Of a stretch of DNA of 64,000 nucleotides, positions 17,215 to 26,431 are shown in pieces. Numbering within the stretch: the first letter of the stretch is position 1; every line of letters begins with the position of its first letter. Under the pieces are notes generated by a model, which made no database searches, was not told the origin of the DNA, and saw nothing but the letters and a program-made list of their open reading frames with translations. Made by a program: the position numbers and the translations under genes. Source of the DNA: Moorella glycerini (GTDB lineage Bacteria > Bacillota > DSM-521 > Neomoorellales > Neomoorellaceae); NCBI RefSeq assembly GCF_009735625.1, contig NZ_CP046244.1:2232001-2296000 (forward strand), in the 5' to 3' direction.

Positions 17215-17625
17215 ATGGATCGCGATTTTGTCCTGGCTTTGCTGCGGCTGGTAATCTTTTTACCCCTGGTCCTGGGCCTGGCCTATGCTACGGTCCGCTT
17301 GGGCCTGGGCCGGGCTGCTGGAAGGGCCGTGGGGCCGGGACAGCTGGAACTGGTGGAAAGACTACCTTTAAGCAGTAAAAGTGGCCTGGCGGTTATTCGC
17401 TGCGGCGACAGGCATTTCCTGGTCGGCCTGGGGGAAGGCGCCCCCGTTTTACTGGCGGAACTGCCCGACTACCCGGCGGTGGCAGCGACGGCGGGGGAAG
17501 TGACGGTGTACCCCCTGCAGTCCCTGGTGGAAAAGGAAAAGGAAGCAGCCGGTTCCCCAGGCCCAACCGGGCTGTTAGCCGGGCGGTTCTCAACCCGGCA
17601 GGGGTTCAGGAACCATGGGGATTAA
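17215..17625 (+). CDS. fliO: Flagellar biosynthesis protein FliO
   Basis: A 136-residue protein with one N-terminal membrane helix ([24 protein letters not shown]) and a small cytoplasmic domain ([28 protein letters not shown]) typical of FliO/FliZ, the assembly factor for the FliP export ring. The position between fliN and fliP and the 11-bp overlap with fliP support the call despite low sequence conservation. Confidence 0.88.
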   Translation: MDRDFVLALLRLVIFLPLVLGLAYATVRLGLGRAAGRAVGPGQLELVERLPLSSKSGLAVIRCGDRHFLVGLGEGAPVLLAELPDYPAVAATAGEVTVYPLQSLVEKEKEAAGSPGPTGLLAGRFSTRQGFRNHGD

Positions 17626-18448
17626 GAAGACCGGGCGGGGAAACGGCTCCTACCGGTCGCCTGCGGTGGCGACCGCCGGCAGGAGAAAACGGCGACTATG
17701 GGTGGGTGCGGGGGTAGTCATGGTTTTTCTGGCCTGCCTGACTGTCGTAATCAGACCCGCCCTAGCTCAGCCGCTTTCTCTCCCGCAAGTAAACTTGAAT
17801 TTAAGCCCGGCCAGCGATCCCCGGCAGGTGGTGGATACCGTTAGAATCCTGGTCCTGCTGACGGTACTGGCCCTGGTGCCGGCCATCCTGCTGCTCATGA
17901 CCTCCTTTACCCGGATTATCATTGTCCTGTCTTTCGTGCGCAGCGCCCTGGCCACCCAGCAAACACCGCCCAACCAGGTGCTGATCGGCCTGGCCCTGTT
18001 CTTGACCTTCTTTATCATGGCGCCGGTATATAACCAGGTCAAGACCCAGGCCATTGATCCTTACCTGGCCGGGCAGATCACCCAGGAGCAGGCCCTGGCA
18101 GCCGGGGCCAAACCGGTGCGGGAATTCATGTATCGCCAGACGCGGGAAAAAGACCTGGCCTTGTTTGTCCGCATGGCGGGCATGGCCCAGCCCCGCACCC
18201 GTGACGACGTGCCCATGCACGTCCTCATCCCGGCCTTTATCATCAGCGAGCTGAAGACGGCCTTCCAGATGGGCTTTTTGATCTACATTCCCTTCCTGAT
18301 TATCGACCTGGTAATTGCCAGCACCCTGATGGCCATGGGCATGTTTATGGTACCACCGGTGATGATCTCCCTGCCCTTTAAACTCATGCTTTTTGTCCTC
18401 GTCGACGGCTGGTACCTGGTAGTCAAGTCCCTGCTGGAGAGCTTTTAG
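17615..18448 (+). CDS. fliP: Flagellar export gate protein FliP
   Basis: The 277-residue protein has a basic N-terminus and signal-like helix (about 29-45), then the FliP core: [48 protein letters not shown] and the C-terminal [23 protein letters not shown]. Membrane pore component. It starts inside fliO; fliQ follows 61 bp later. Confidence 0.96.
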   Translation: MGIKKTGRGNGSYRSPAVATAGRRKRRLWVGAGVVMVFLACLTVVIRPALAQPLSLPQVNLNLSPASDPRQVVDTVRILVLLTVLALVPAILLLMTSFTRIIIVLSFVRSALATQQTPPNQVLIGLALFLTFFIMAPVYNQVKTQAIDPYLAGQITQEQALAAGAKPVREFMYRQTREKDLALFVRMAGMAQPRTRDDVPMHVLIPAFIISELKTAFQMGFLIYIPFLIIDLVIASTLMAMGMFMVPPVMISLPFKLMLFVLVDGWYLVVKSLLESF

Positions 18449-18509
18449 GCCGCTCCTGCCCGGCCGGCCTGCCGGGCGTGGATTGAAACAAGGGAACGGG
18501 GGAAAAAAC

Positions 18510-18779
18510 ATGACCCAGGAGTTTGTCCTTCACCTGGCCCGGGAGGCCCTGACCACCGCCCTGCTGCTGGCGGCACCGGCCCTGGGCTTGAGCCTGGTGG
18601 TAGGGGTGGGAATCAGCATCCTCCAGGCCACCACCCAGATCCAGGAGCAGACCCTGACCTTTGTACCCAAGATTGTCGCCGTCATCCTGGGGATGCTTCT
18701 CCTGGGCTCCTGGATGCTCAATACTCTAATCCAGTTTACAACCCGGATCTTCGGCAACCTGGGGAGCCTGGTGAAATAA
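18510..18779 (+). CDS. fliQ: Flagellar export gate protein FliQ
   Basis: The 89-residue protein has two membrane helices and the family motif GISILQATTQIQEQTLTFVPK. ATG at 18510 follows ACGGGGGAAA and gives normal length; an in-frame ATG at 18483 would add nine polar residues. fliR begins one base after its stop. Confidence 0.95.
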   Translation: MTQEFVLHLAREALTTALLLAAPALGLSLVVGVGISILQATTQIQEQTLTFVPKIVAVILGMLLLGSWMLNTLIQFTTRIFGNLGSLVK

Positions 18780-18780
18780 C

Positions 18781-19548
18781 ATGATCTATTTAGCCCAGGC
18801 AGAGCTTTTTTTCCTGGTCCTGGTTCGGACGACATCCTTTTTCGTGACGGCCCCTTTCTTCGGCATCCGTGGCGTCCCGGCCCTGGTGAAGGGTGGCCTG
18901 GGGTTGCTGGTAGCCATGCTCCTGTTCCCTGTTTTACCGGCCGGGGAGCCAAGCTTTACCAGTACCGGGACCTATGCCCTGGCCGTCTTGAACGAATCCC
19001 TGGCCGGCCTGGCCCTGGGCTACGTGGCCAGCCTGATCTTCAGCGCCGTCCAGGTAGCCGGGCAGCTCCTGGACCTCCATATGGGCCTGGGGATGGCCAG
19101 CCTCTTTGACCCCCAGAATGCGGCCACAACTACCATAATGGGCCAGTTCTTTGCCATCCTGGGTTTACTCCTGTTCTTCCAGCTGGACGGCCACCACACC
19201 CTGCTCCTGGCCCTGCAGGAGAGTTTTCGCCTCCTGCCCCTGGGAGGGGTGCATTTTGACGGTAATATCACCTGGGCCGTGGTCAAGCTCTTTAGCGGTA
19301 TGTTCAGCCTGGCGGTGCGCATCGCGGCGCCGGTAATTGTGGTGCTCCTCATTGCCGACCTAGCCTTAAGTTTAATTGCCCGGACGGTGCCCCAGCTGAA
19401 TGTCTTTATCCTGGGATTCCCTTTGAAAATAGGCCTGGGCCTCCTGGTCTTAATCGCCATTTTACCTTTACTGGCCACAGTATTTCATAATCTTTTCAGC
19501 CAGATGGAACATGACCTGGCCCTGTTACTGCGGGGCTGGCCCCGTTGA
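18781..19548 (+). CDS. fliR: Flagellar export gate protein FliR
   Basis: The 255-residue polytopic membrane protein has several hydrophobic helices and FliR landmarks (TAPFFGIRGVPALVKGGL, GQLLDLHMGLGMASLFDPQ, QLNVFILGFPLKIGLGL). Its stop overlaps the flhB start as TGATG. Confidence 0.95.
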   Translation: MIYLAQAELFFLVLVRTTSFFVTAPFFGIRGVPALVKGGLGLLVAMLLFPVLPAGEPSFTSTGTYALAVLNESLAGLALGYVASLIFSAVQVAGQLLDLHMGLGMASLFDPQNAATTTIMGQFFAILGLLLFFQLDGHHTLLLALQESFRLLPLGGVHFDGNITWAVVKLFSGMFSLAVRIAAPVIVVLLIADLALSLIARTVPQLNVFILGFPLKIGLGLLVLIAILPLLATVFHNLFSQMEHDLALLLRGWPR

Positions 19549-20639
19549 TGGACAGGCAAACTTCCCACTTCCTGATGGACCTGCAGCTCTTTGCCGAAGA
19601 AAAGACTGAGGAGGCTACGCCTCACCGCCTCCAGGAAGTACGCCGCAAAGGCCAGGTCGCGCGGAGCAATGACCTGAGCACCGCCCTGGTCCTGCTGGTA
19701 AGCATTATTTATCTCTACTGGCGCCGGGAAGCCTTTTACCTGGAGATGGCCGGCCTCATCAGCCGTGCTTTTCAGGAGGGTTGGAGGCAGGACCTGGATG
19801 GGAAAGTCCTGATGGCCATCTTCAGCCACCTGGCTTTTAAGGCCGGCCTGCTCCTGGCCCCCCTGCTCCTGCTGGCGGCAGCCGTGGGACTGGCGGCCAA
19901 TTTTGCCCAGACGGGTTTCATCTTTTCCCTGGACCCCATCAGGCCGCGCCTGGAAAACCTGGACCCGGTGAAAGGGCTGCAGCGGTTCTTTTCCCGCCGC
20001 GCCCTCATGGAGCTAGTTAAGAGCCTGGGCAAGGTAATAGTGGTAAGCCTGGTGGTCTGGACCCTGGTCAAGGGGCAGTTTAACCGGTTATTAATGACCG
20101 TCGATATGGGCCTCCCGGCAGCCCTGGACCTGGTGGGCCAGCTCCTCTACCGGGTGGGGCTGGGAGCCCTGGGCGTATTCCTGGGCCTGGCGGCAGCCGA
20201 CTACCTCTTCCAGCGGCACGAGTTTCAACGCCATTTAAGAATGACCAGGCAGGAAGTAAAGGAAGAAATGAAGCAGATGGAAGGCGACCCCCTGGTCCGC
20301 TCGCGCCTGCGGGAGCAACAGAGGCGGCTCGCCCGGCACCGCATGATGCATGCCGTGCCGCAAGCCACCGTGGTCATTACCAACCCTACCCATGTCGCCG
20401 TGGCCCTGCGTTACCGGGAAACAGAAGGGGCGCCGCGGGTGGTGGCCAAGGGGGCAGGCAGCATAGCCGAGCGGATCAAGGCCGTAGCCCGCCAGCATAA
20501 CGTCCCCATAGTCGCAAACCCGCCGCTAGCCCGGGCCCTGTATCGCCAGGTGGAACTGGGGCAGGAAATCCCGGTGGCCCTCTACCAGGCGGTGGCGGAG
20601 ATCCTGGCCCAGATCTACCGGCTACGGGGAAAGTTGTAA
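19548..20639 (+). CDS. flhB: Flagellar export switch protein FlhB
   Basis: FlhB switches export specificity from hook to filament by self-cleavage. The 363-residue product has EEKTEEATPHRLQEVRRKGQV at the N-terminus, four membrane helices, and the cytoplasmic autocleavage motif NPTH (VVITNPTHVAVALRY), so it should be cleavable. ATG 19548 overlaps the fliR stop. A palindromic element separates it from flhA. Confidence 0.96.
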   Translation: MDRQTSHFLMDLQLFAEEKTEEATPHRLQEVRRKGQVARSNDLSTALVLLVSIIYLYWRREAFYLEMAGLISRAFQEGWRQDLDGKVLMAIFSHLAFKAGLLLAPLLLLAAAVGLAANFAQTGFIFSLDPIRPRLENLDPVKGLQRFFSRRALMELVKSLGKVIVVSLVVWTLVKGQFNRLLMTVDMGLPAALDLVGQLLYRVGLGALGVFLGLAAADYLFQRHEFQRHLRMTRQEVKEEMKQMEGDPLVRSRLREQQRRLARHRMMHAVPQATVVITNPTHVAVALRYRETEGAPRVVAKGAGSIAERIKAVARQHNVPIVANPPLARALYRQVELGQEIPVALYQAVAEILAQIYRLRGKL

Positions 20640-20652
20640 AGGCAATTGAAGG

Positions 20653-20904
20653 AGGAGGATATGTCCCGGAGCCGCGAATAGTGGAGCGCCGGCAACAGGA
20701 CAGGCGAGGTGAGGTCACCGCTACCGCAGCCGAGGACGCCTGAGCGTACCTTTGTGAGGGAATAACGTAATCTCATAGAAGGAGTAAAGTTGGCGGAACC
20801 AGGAGCCTGTTCATGGGCAATCCGCAGGCGGCGTGTAGCGGTCCGAACCGAGCCGTCGTCCTGTCGGCGCGTAACTTTTGAGCGGCGGAGGGACATATCC
20901 TCCT
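20653..20904 (+). repeat. Long palindromic intergenic element, copy A (full length)
   Basis: A 252-bp element between flhB and flhA. A perfect 15-bp closing stem joins AGGAGGATATGTCCC (20653-20667) and its complement (20890-20904). The left arm contains GGAGCCGCGAATAGTGGAGC and AGGACAGGCGAGGTGAGG. The centre is GCCTGAGCGTACCTTTGTGA with TAATCTCATAGAAGGAG. The right arm contains CGGTCCGAACCGAGCCGT and CCTGTCGGCGCG. Copy D at 46299 is the same element in reverse orientation. The ribosome site and start of flhA lie just outside. Confidence 0.9.
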
Positions 20905-20934
20905 AATACAGGTATACGGAGGAAAAACTGCTCT

Positions 20935-23007
20935 ATGGCAGCAAATACCGGCCTGCTGGGCGCTTTACGGCGCCTCACCCCGTACAACGATATCCTGGTA
21001 GCGGCCCTGGTCCTGGGGGTAGTCATGCTCATCGTCATTCCCGTCAGTCCCCTGGTCATGGACATCCTGCTCATCGTCAGCATGGGTATCAGCATGGTTA
21101 TCCTCCTGACAACCATGTTTGTCGCCCGGAGCCTGGATTTTTCCGTCTTTCCATCCCTGTTGCTGGTGGTGACCCTGTTTCGCCTGTCCCTCAACATCTC
21201 CTCCACCAGGTTGATTTTAAGCCGGGCCGATGCCGGTCATGTTATCGAAACCTTTGGCAGCTTTGTCGTCCGGGGGAATTATATCGTCGGCTTTGTCATA
21301 TTTCTTATCATTACCATCATCCAGTTTATCGTCATTACCAACGGCGCCCAGCGGGTGGCCGAAGTGGCGGCCCGCTTTACCCTGGACGCCATGCCCGGCA
21401 AGCAGATGAGCATCGACGCCGACCTCAATGCCGGCCTGCTGACGGAGGACGAAGCCCGGGCCAGGCGGCGGGAACTGCAGCGGGAAGCTGACTTTTACGG
21501 TGCCATGGACGGCGCCAGCAAGTTTGTCCGGGGAGATGCCATTGCCGGCCTGATCATTACGGCCATTAACATCCTGGGAGGGCTGGCCATCGGTGTCTGG
21601 CAGCTGAAGATGCCCTTTATGGAAGCCCTGCAGACCTATACCCGCCTGACCATTGGCGACGGCCTGGTGAGCCAGCTGCCGGCCCTCATGGTTTCCACCG
21701 GCACCGGCATCCTGGTAACCCGCTCCGGGGCCCTGGACAATTTTGGCAGGGAGGTAATCGGCCAGCTAACGGGCTTTCCCCGTATTGCCGGCCTGGTGGC
21801 TGCCATCCTTTTCCTGATGGGCCTTTTGCCGGGGATGCCCCACCTGACCTTTTTTATTATGGCCGGCGGGGTGGGCTATGCCGCTTATGCCCTGGCCAGG
21901 GAGGAAAGGATGCAGGGCCAGCGCCGGCAGGAAGCGGCGGCGGCCCAAAAGGCTTCCCAGCGCCAGCCGGAGAATGTTTTGAGCTTATTCCAGGTGGACC
22001 CCCTGGAGGTGGAAATCGGCTACGGCCTGATTCCCCTGGCCGATGAAACGGAAGGGGGCGACCTGCTGGACCGCCTGGCGGCCGTGCGGCGCCAGTGTGC
22101 CACCGAGATGGGCATATACGTCAGGCCCATTCGCATCCGGGATAACCTGCAGTTACCGCCCCATGGCTATACCTTCAAGCTGCGGGGTGTGGAAGCAGCC
22201 CGGGGGGAAATCCAGCCCGGCCATCTTCTGGTCATGAACCCGGCCGGTAACGAGGGACCGCCGGGAGGTATAGCTACCCGGGAACCTACCTTTGGCCTGC
22301 CGGCCTGGTGGGTACCGGCGGCCAGGCGCCAGGAAGTGGAACTGGCCGGTTTCACCGTTGTCGATGCTACTACCGTCCTCATTACCCATTTGACGGAATT
22401 TATCAAGACCCATGCCGCTGAACTCATGGGCCGCCAGGAAACCAGGGAACTCCTGGATAAAATCAAGGAGAATAACCCGGCAGTGGTTGAGGAACTGGTG
22501 CCAGATCTCCTGACGGTCGGCGAGGTACAGAAGGTACTGGCCGGCCTCCTCCAGGAACAGGTACCCATCCGTGATCTGGTAAGTATCCTGGAAGCCCTGG
22601 CCGATGCCGCCCGCACCAGCCGGGAGCCGGATTACCTTCTCGGGGCGGCGCGCCAGGCCCTGAGCCGCACCATCAGCCGGCAGTATGCCCGGGAGGGGAA
22701 GCTCACGGCCATTACCCTCCACCCCCAGCTGGAGCAGAAGCTGGTGGAGGCCATCCAGCCCACCTCCCAGGGTAATTTCCCGGCCCTGGCCCCGGAGGTG
22801 GCCCGGGAACTCTTTAACAGGCTGGGCCAGGCCGTGGAGAAAGCTGCCACCGGCGGCGTCCAGCCGGTGATCTTATGCTCGGCCAGGGTCCGCCTGCCTT
22901 TGCGGCGGTTACTCCAGCGTTCTTTATCCTATGTCCCAGTCCTGGCCTATAGCGAACTGGAATCCGGCCTGGAAGTTGAGGCCGTAGAGGCGGTGAATGT
23001 GGCGTGA
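20935..23007 (+). CDS. flhA: Flagellar export gate protein FlhA
   Basis: The largest gate component, 690 residues. The N-terminal half has about eight membrane helices, with the conserved cytoplasmic loop (FVRGDAIAGLIITAINI preceded by RRRELQREADFYGAMDGASKF). The C-terminal half is the export-substrate docking domain (EIGYGLIPLADE, PVILCSARVRLPLRRLLQR). ATG 20935 follows ACGGAGG; an in-frame ATG at 20878 lies inside the palindromic element and is rejected. Confidence 0.97.
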   Translation: MAANTGLLGALRRLTPYNDILVAALVLGVVMLIVIPVSPLVMDILLIVSMGISMVILLTTMFVARSLDFSVFPSLLLVVTLFRLSLNISSTRLILSRADAGHVIETFGSFVVRGNYIVGFVIFLIITIIQFIVITNGAQRVAEVAARFTLDAMPGKQMSIDADLNAGLLTEDEARARRRELQREADFYGAMDGASKFVRGDAIAGLIITAINILGGLAIGVWQLKMPFMEALQTYTRLTIGDGLVSQLPALMVSTGTGILVTRSGALDNFGREVIGQLTGFPRIAGLVAAILFLMGLLPGMPHLTFFIMAGGVGYAAYALAREERMQGQRRQEAAAAQKASQRQPENVLSLFQVDPLEVEIGYGLIPLADETEGGDLLDRLAAVRRQCATEMGIYVRPIRIRDNLQLPPHGYTFKLRGVEAARGEIQPGHLLVMNPAGNEGPPGGIATREPTFGLPAWWVPAARRQEVELAGFTVVDATTVLITHLTEFIKTHAAELMGRQETRELLDKIKENNPAVVEELVPDLLTVGEVQKVLAGLLQEQVPIRDLVSILEALADAARTSREPDYLLGAARQALSRTISRQYAREGKLTAITLHPQLEQKLVEAIQPTSQGNFPALAPEVARELFNRLGQAVEKAATGGVQPVILCSARVRLPLRRLLQRSLSYVPVLAYSELESGLEVEAVEAVNVA

Positions 23008-24173
23008 AGATCAAACGCTATCTTGCCCGCGACATGCAGGAAGCCTACCTGGCCATCCGCCGTGACCTGGGGCCGGAGGCGGTTATTGTGGCCACCCGCC
23101 AGGTACGCCAGCCGGGGCTGAAAGGCTACCTTTTACCCCCACGCCTGGAAGTGACGGCGGCCGTGGAGGAGGCGCCGGCAAGGAAATTGCCGGAACCGGC
23201 GGCGCCGGCAGGTAAGGCGGCGTTACAGGCAGGGGCTGGCAAGACGGTGGTAGCACCGGCCGGAGCGATTAACCCTGCCGGCGGAGGAAATAACGGCCGG
23301 CACGGCCTGGAGGGGCTGCAACGGGAACTGGCCGAGATCAAAGCCGCTCTTAACCGCCTGGTCCGGCCCGGCAGCGCTGCGGTACCGGAACACCTGCTGG
23401 CCTTGCGGCAGCGCCTGCTGGCCCAGGAACTGCAAGAGGAGCTGGTGGCTTTACTTTTAGATGGCCTTGAGGCCACCGGCGGGACAGAGATTATCGGCGA
23501 TATCATCCGTACCCGCCTGGCCGACCACTTAAGCCGTCAGGTAGCGTCCCAGTCCCGGCAGCGGGTCCAGGCCTTTATCGGCCCCACCGGCGTGGGCAAG
23601 ACAACTACCCTGGCCAAGATAGCGGCCCGCTATAGCCTTTACCAGGAGCAAAAGGTTGGCCTGATTACCCTGGATACTTACCGCATAGGGGCCGTGGACC
23701 AGCTCAAGACCTATGCCGAAATTATGGGCCTGCCCCTGGAGGTGGCCATGACACCACGGGAATTGCGCGCCTCCCTGGAACGCCTGGAGCATTGCGATGT
23801 AGTTTTAGTTGATACTGCCGGCCGGGCTCCGGAAAATAAAGCTATGCTGGCGGAAACGCGGGGGTTCCTGGAGGTTATGCCTGAGCGGGAGGTATACCTG
23901 GTTTTGAGCTGTACCACCAGGCGCCAGGACCTGCTCCGGGCCGTGGAAAATTTCCGCAGCCTCAAATACAACCGGCTGATTTTCACCAAACTTGACGAGA
24001 CATGCTGCCCGGGGGTAATGCTCACCGTAGCCGCAGCGGCGGGAGTACCCCTGGCTTATATAACTACCGGCCAGGATGTGCCTGATGCCCTGGAAGCGGC
24101 CGATCCCCACCTCCTGGCCCGGCGCATCTGGGAAGCGGTGGCAGAAGATGGACCAGGCGGGCAGGTTGCGTAA
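23004..24173 (+). CDS. flhF: Flagellar biosynthesis GTPase FlhF
   Basis: SRP-type GTPase that sets number and place of flagella. The 389 residues comprise an N-terminal B domain (MKIKRYLARDMQEAYLAIR), a Pro/Ala-rich linker to about 95, and the NG domain with P-loop GPTGVGKTTTLAKIA near 193, DTYRIGAVDQLKTYAEIM, VLVDTAGR and FTKLDET. GTG start in a GTGA overlap with flhA. flhG begins inside its 3' end. Confidence 0.96.
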   Translation: MKIKRYLARDMQEAYLAIRRDLGPEAVIVATRQVRQPGLKGYLLPPRLEVTAAVEEAPARKLPEPAAPAGKAALQAGAGKTVVAPAGAINPAGGGNNGRHGLEGLQRELAEIKAALNRLVRPGSAAVPEHLLALRQRLLAQELQEELVALLLDGLEATGGTEIIGDIIRTRLADHLSRQVASQSRQRVQAFIGPTGVGKTTTLAKIAARYSLYQEQKVGLITLDTYRIGAVDQLKTYAEIMGLPLEVAMTPRELRASLERLEHCDVVLVDTAGRAPENKAMLAETRGFLEVMPEREVYLVLSCTTRRQDLLRAVENFRSLKYNRLIFTKLDETCCPGVMLTVAAAAGVPLAYITTGQDVPDALEAADPHLLARRIWEAVAEDGPGGQVA

Positions 24174-24990
24174 ACTGGTATACAGACGGCTGGAAGAGCG
24201 GTCCCGGGTCATTGCCATAGCCAGCGGTAAAGGCGGCGTGGGCAAGACCAATATTGCCGTAAACCTGGGCCTGATCCTGGCCCGCCAGGGCCGGCGGACC
24301 CTCCTCTTTGATGCCGACCTGGGCCTGGCCAATGTGGATATCCTCATGGGCCTGGTACCCCGTTACAGCCTGAAGGAAGTCATCGGCGGGCAGTGTAGTT
24401 TGGAGGAAGTGATTATCCGCGGCCCCCATGACCTGCTCCTGGTGCCGGGGGCCTCCGGTATCCAGGAACTGGCTGACCTGGAACCCCTGGCCCGCGACCG
24501 GCTTATTCATGACCTGGCGTTACTGGCGACTGAGGTGGATATAATGCTGGTCGATTCTGGTGCCGGCATTTCCCGGACGGTTTTCAGCTTTGCGGCTGCC
24601 GCCGGGGAAGCCATTGTGGTAGCAACGCCGGAACCTACTTCCATAACCGATGCCTATGGCTTAATCAAAGGGTTGCAGCGTTTAAAAGTAAGCATGCATC
24701 TTCTCATTAACAGGGCTACCAATAAGCTGGAGGGCCAGCAGGCCGCCGGGCGACTCCAGGGTGCCTGCCGCCGTTTTTTGCAGCTGGAACTGCCGCTGTT
24801 GGGGATTATTCCCGAGGACCCCCAGGTAGGCCAGGCGGTGCGCTGCCAGCAGCCATTTAGCGAATTGTATCCCCGCTGCCCGGCGGCCAGGGCCCTGGAA
24901 GAAGCCGCCGCCAGGCTCCAGGGCCAGGAACTGCCGGCAGGCCGGAGCCAGGGATTCTGGCAGCGCCTGGGCCGTTTGCTGGGAAGATAA
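24148..24990 (+). CDS. flhG: MinD-type ATPase FlhG
   Basis: Partner of FlhF in flagellar placement. ATG 24148 is chosen because it yields the N-terminal DQAGRLR, matching the DQAxxLR motif by which FlhG stimulates the FlhF GTPase; upstream in-frame starts are inside flhF. The 280 residues carry the deviant Walker A GKGGVGKTN near 27, LLFDADLGLANVDILMGL, and VDSGAGIS. It overlaps flhF by 26 bp. Confidence 0.94.
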   Translation: MDQAGRLRKLVYRRLEERSRVIAIASGKGGVGKTNIAVNLGLILARQGRRTLLFDADLGLANVDILMGLVPRYSLKEVIGGQCSLEEVIIRGPHDLLLVPGASGIQELADLEPLARDRLIHDLALLATEVDIMLVDSGAGISRTVFSFAAAAGEAIVVATPEPTSITDAYGLIKGLQRLKVSMHLLINRATNKLEGQQAAGRLQGACRRFLQLELPLLGIIPEDPQVGQAVRCQQPFSELYPRCPAARALEEAAARLQGQELPAGRSQGFWQRLGRLLGR

Positions 24991-25007
24991 GAAGGGGGGG
25001 GGGTATC

Positions 25008-25667
25008 ATGGCCAGGCCGAACTTTATTATGATCAATTTACCCATAATCATCAAAACTCCCGGCAGCAAAGATTTCCGCACTATTATTCAGGATACGGGG
25101 GAAGACGGCTTTGCCGTCCTTGCTCCGGCGAGTGATGAACTGGTCCTGGCACCGGGTAGAGTAGTCGAGGTTGCCTGCAACCGGCAGGATGCCCGTTATG
25201 AATTCACTACCACTATACAGCGCTACCTGCCGGGAGAGCCCCCCCTTTACTACCTGGCCTACCCGGATGATTACCGGCGCATCCAGGTGCGCTCCCACGT
25301 GCGGGTCAAGGCGGCCCTGGAATTGCGCTATGCCGTCTGGCCGCAAGAACACTGGCCCTACCGCCCACCCCGGCCCCATAAAAGGGGGGTAACGGTAGAT
25401 ATAAGCGGCGGCGGTGCGCAACTGGTCCTCCGGGACCCCGTGGAGGTCGGTGACCTCCTTTACCTGGAACTCCCCCTGCCCGGTCGCCGCCACCATTTGC
25501 CCATGCGCCTGGCGGGGCGGGTCAAGCGCGTGGCCCCGCGGGAAATAGATGGTGTGACGCGTTATGAGGTGGGAGTGGCTTTTGAGGGTATCAGCGAAAG
25601 GCAGGAAGACCAGATCATTGCCTTTGTTTTCCAGCGGTTGCTAGAAGAAAGGCGCCAGAGGAGCTAG
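25008..25667 (+). CDS. PilZ-domain c-di-GMP receptor, YcgR type
   Basis: The 219-residue protein has an N-terminal YcgR-like (PilZN) domain and a C-terminal PilZ domain. The c-di-GMP signature is intact: YRRIQVRSHVR near residues 89-99 and DISGGG near 131. YcgR proteins bind c-di-GMP and slow the motor by touching the stator or switch. Inside the flagellar operon, this gives a post-translational brake that parallels the c-di-GMP riboswitch ahead of flgB. It starts 17 bp after flhG. Confidence 0.9.
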   Translation: MARPNFIMINLPIIIKTPGSKDFRTIIQDTGEDGFAVLAPASDELVLAPGRVVEVACNRQDARYEFTTTIQRYLPGEPPLYYLAYPDDYRRIQVRSHVRVKAALELRYAVWPQEHWPYRPPRPHKRGVTVDISGGGAQLVLRDPVEVGDLLYLELPLPGRRHHLPMRLAGRVKRVAPREIDGVTRYEVGVAFEGISERQEDQIIAFVFQRLLEERRQRS

Positions 25668-25672
25668 GGAAA

Positions 25673-26431
25673 ATGGCTGTTAAGGATAGCGCCATGTGGG
25701 CAACGTACCTGGCCGGGAGCGGGGATGCCGGGCGCCGGGAACTGGTCCTCAAATACCTGCCCCTGGTGAAATACCATGTGGGCCGCCTGGCAGTTAAACC
25801 GCCGCGGCACCTGGATCAGGAAGACCTGGTTGGCTATGGCATAATCGGGCTGCTGGAGGCCATTGACCGCTATGATCCCTCCCGGGGCGTTAACTTTGAA
25901 AACTTTGCCTCCCAGCGCATTCGCGGGGCTATCCTCGATGCCCTGCGCCAGGCCCACTGGGCCCCCCGCACCCTGGTGGAAAAGCTGCGCCGGGTGAGCC
26001 AGGTGTACCGCCGTCTAGAGCAGGAACAGGGGAGCGAGGTTAGTGATGCGGCGGTGGCGGCGGCGGCAGGGATAACGGTGGAAGAACTCAAGGAACTTAT
26101 GGAACGGGGTTCCCAGATGGCCGTCCTTTCCCTGGAAGACTTTCTCTTTGACCGGGAAGGCGAAGAGGGTGCAACCCGGGGAGAACTGCTGGCCGATCCC
26201 CGGAGCCCGGATCCTGCCGGCCATTATGAGCAGGAGGAACTCCGCCGCGCCCTGAGCGACGGGCTGCAGCATTTAAACGAGAAAGACCGCCTGGTTCTCA
26301 CCCTGTATTATTACGAAGGTTTGACCTTAAAGGAGATCGGCAGAGTCCTGGGAGTGTCTGAATCCCGGGTCTGCCAGCTCCACGGCCGGGCCATTTTAAA
26401 CCTGCGCCGCTATTTAGCCGATTTTATGTAG
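25673..26431 (+). CDS. sigD: RNA polymerase sigma factor for flagellar operon (sigma-28)
   Basis: The 252 residues show sigma-70 regions 2-4: LDQEDLVGYGIIGLLEAIDRY and FENFASQRIRGAILDALR (region 2), then LVLTLYYYEGLTLKEIGRVLGVSESRVCQLH (region 4), in the pattern of FliA/SigD. Cotranscribed with the PilZ gene (5-bp gap). It would direct late genes such as flagellin, which lie outside the window. FlgM was not seen here. Confidence 0.95.
   Translation: MAVKDSAMWATYLAGSGDAGRRELVLKYLPLVKYHVGRLAVKPPRHLDQEDLVGYGIIGLLEAIDRYDPSRGVNFENFASQRIRGAILDALRQAHWAPRTLVEKLRRVSQVYRRLEQEQGSEVSDAAVAAAAGITVEELKELMERGSQMAVLSLEDFLFDREGEEGATRGELLADPRSPDPAGHYEQEELRRALSDGLQHLNEKDRLVLTLYYYEGLTLKEIGRVLGVSESRVCQLHGRAILNLRRYLADFM

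Noticed and set aside
20653-20904. Palindromic elements as CRISPR or as ordinary small REP sequences
   Set aside because: They are dispersed single copies of 130-250 bp with no spacer pattern, and far larger than classical REP units.
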